From: Euryodendron excelsum
Lineage: Eukaryota > Streptophyta > Magnoliopsida > Ericales > Pentaphylacaceae
Reading direction: 5' to 3'
Assembly (NCBI GenBank): GCA_033060915.1
Contig: CM065381.1
Coordinates: 8,810,001-8,874,000 of the forward strand
Length of the DNA: 64,000 bases
The position numbers were made by a program, and so were the translations under genes. The notes beneath the pieces were generated by a model, which was not told where the DNA came from, did not search any database, and saw only the letters and a program-made list of their open reading frames with translations. Below are positions 63,511-64,000 of this stretch, piece after piece; the first letter of the stretch is position 1, and each line of letters opens with the position of its first letter.

Positions 63511-63565
63511 TGGCTATATATTGGTGCAGGCAATGGGGTATCAGCCTATAAGGGTATGACACGTG
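63511..63565 (-). promoter_or_regulatory. Aux/IAA proximal promoter: TATA box and G-box
   Basis: On the minus strand AATATATAGCC (63513-63523) is a TATA box about 85 bases upstream of the ATG. CACGTG at 63560-63565, a G-box for bHLH/bZIP factors, lies about 40 bases further upstream. A canonical auxin response element was not found in the 200 bases inspected. Confidence 0.5.
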
Positions 63566-63778
63566 CAGAAAACCCGTTGTGATTCAAGCTGTGACGGAAG
63601 CAACTTAGAAGTTTGGGCCTTTGGTCGGTACAGAGCACCCAGTGCTAGGAAATAGTAACTGTTCGTTTGGTTGTTTCAAAAAATTATGAATTAAGTCATT
63701 TCAGAATTGTCTGGTTCATGAATTTGATAATTCATGCGTTTATTTGAATAAGTGAAGCGCTGGTTTGGTAATGCTGTT

Positions 63779-63976
63779 GAGGCTCGTCTGGTACAGTTTT
63801 GTTTTAATTTTTTTTATTTTATTTTTTTGATTTATAATAAGAAAACAAAAAAAAATTCAGTTTTTTTGCTTTTATAAAAGACTAGCAAAACAAAAAATAA
63901 AAAAGTTAAAAAAATTTAACTTTTTTACTTATAAGTCAAAAAAAAACTTGAAATAAGTCTTACCAAATAGACCCTC
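63779..63976. mobile_element. T/A-rich foldback MITE
   Basis: Left end GAGGCTCGTCTGGTACAG and right end (minus strand) GAGGGTCTATTTGGTAAG enclose T-rich and A-rich arms with ACTTATAAGT near the right end, the same plan as the elements at 36228 and 40477. It lies about 350 bases upstream of the Aux/IAA start codon. No target duplication was resolved, and the window ends soon after. Confidence 0.5.
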
Positions 63977-64000
63977 AATATTCTGGTTTGGTTGTTTGTT

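Overview
The window is nuclear DNA of a flowering plant, very probably a woody eudicot. It is AT-rich, its genes have many introns with GT..AG junctions, and it holds many CT/GA microsatellites, SINEs and miniature inverted-repeat transposons. The protein families (ABCG/PDR transporter, gibberellin 3-oxidase, Aux/IAA, PP2A B' subunit) are plant-typical. I cannot name the species. No bacterial, viral or organellar gene was recognised, and no CRISPR array or confident tRNA gene was found.

Layout. Bases 1-10,230 are gene-free and repeat-rich: a GATCGA-rich block, a probable decayed Ty3/gypsy (Tat/Ogre-like) LTR with internal tandem arrays, a hAT-type MITE with an 8-bp target duplication, and a Mutator-like foldback element with a 9-bp target duplication. 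That foldback element ends 66 bp before a decayed AOP-type 2-oxoglutarate dioxygenase pseudogene (10,299-12,336, +). An intact gibberellin 3-oxidase follows on the minus strand (13,193-15,997). After a repeat-bearing gap with two opposed LTR-leader remnants comes the largest gene, a complete 24-exon ABCG32/PEC1-type full-size transporter (20,158-32,164, -). Bases 32,200-40,700 are intergenic and rich in SINEs and MITEs, including a hAT-like element nested in a SINE.

The right part holds four genes: a TDRD3/RMI1-like OB-fold protein with an RG-rich tail (40,765-46,424, +), a PGR/TMEM19-type (DUF92) membrane protein (49,235-53,301, +), a PP2A B' regulatory subunit (55,804-58,046, -), and an Aux/IAA repressor with a shortened C-terminus (62,635-63,432, -). 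From memory, the TDRD3-like and PGR genes are also close neighbours in Arabidopsis (At5g19950/At5g19930), so this pair looks like old microsynteny.

The genes do not form an operon or an obvious metabolic cluster. Hormone functions recur (gibberellin synthesis, auxin signalling), and the two 2OG-oxygenase loci sit less than 1 kb apart, but they belong to different subfamilies. I found no clear sign of a new molecular system. The most informative signals are nested or dated transposon insertions, several inside introns or next to promoters, and the shortened Aux/IAA gene. All exon borders were placed by reading splice sites and frame continuity by eye.
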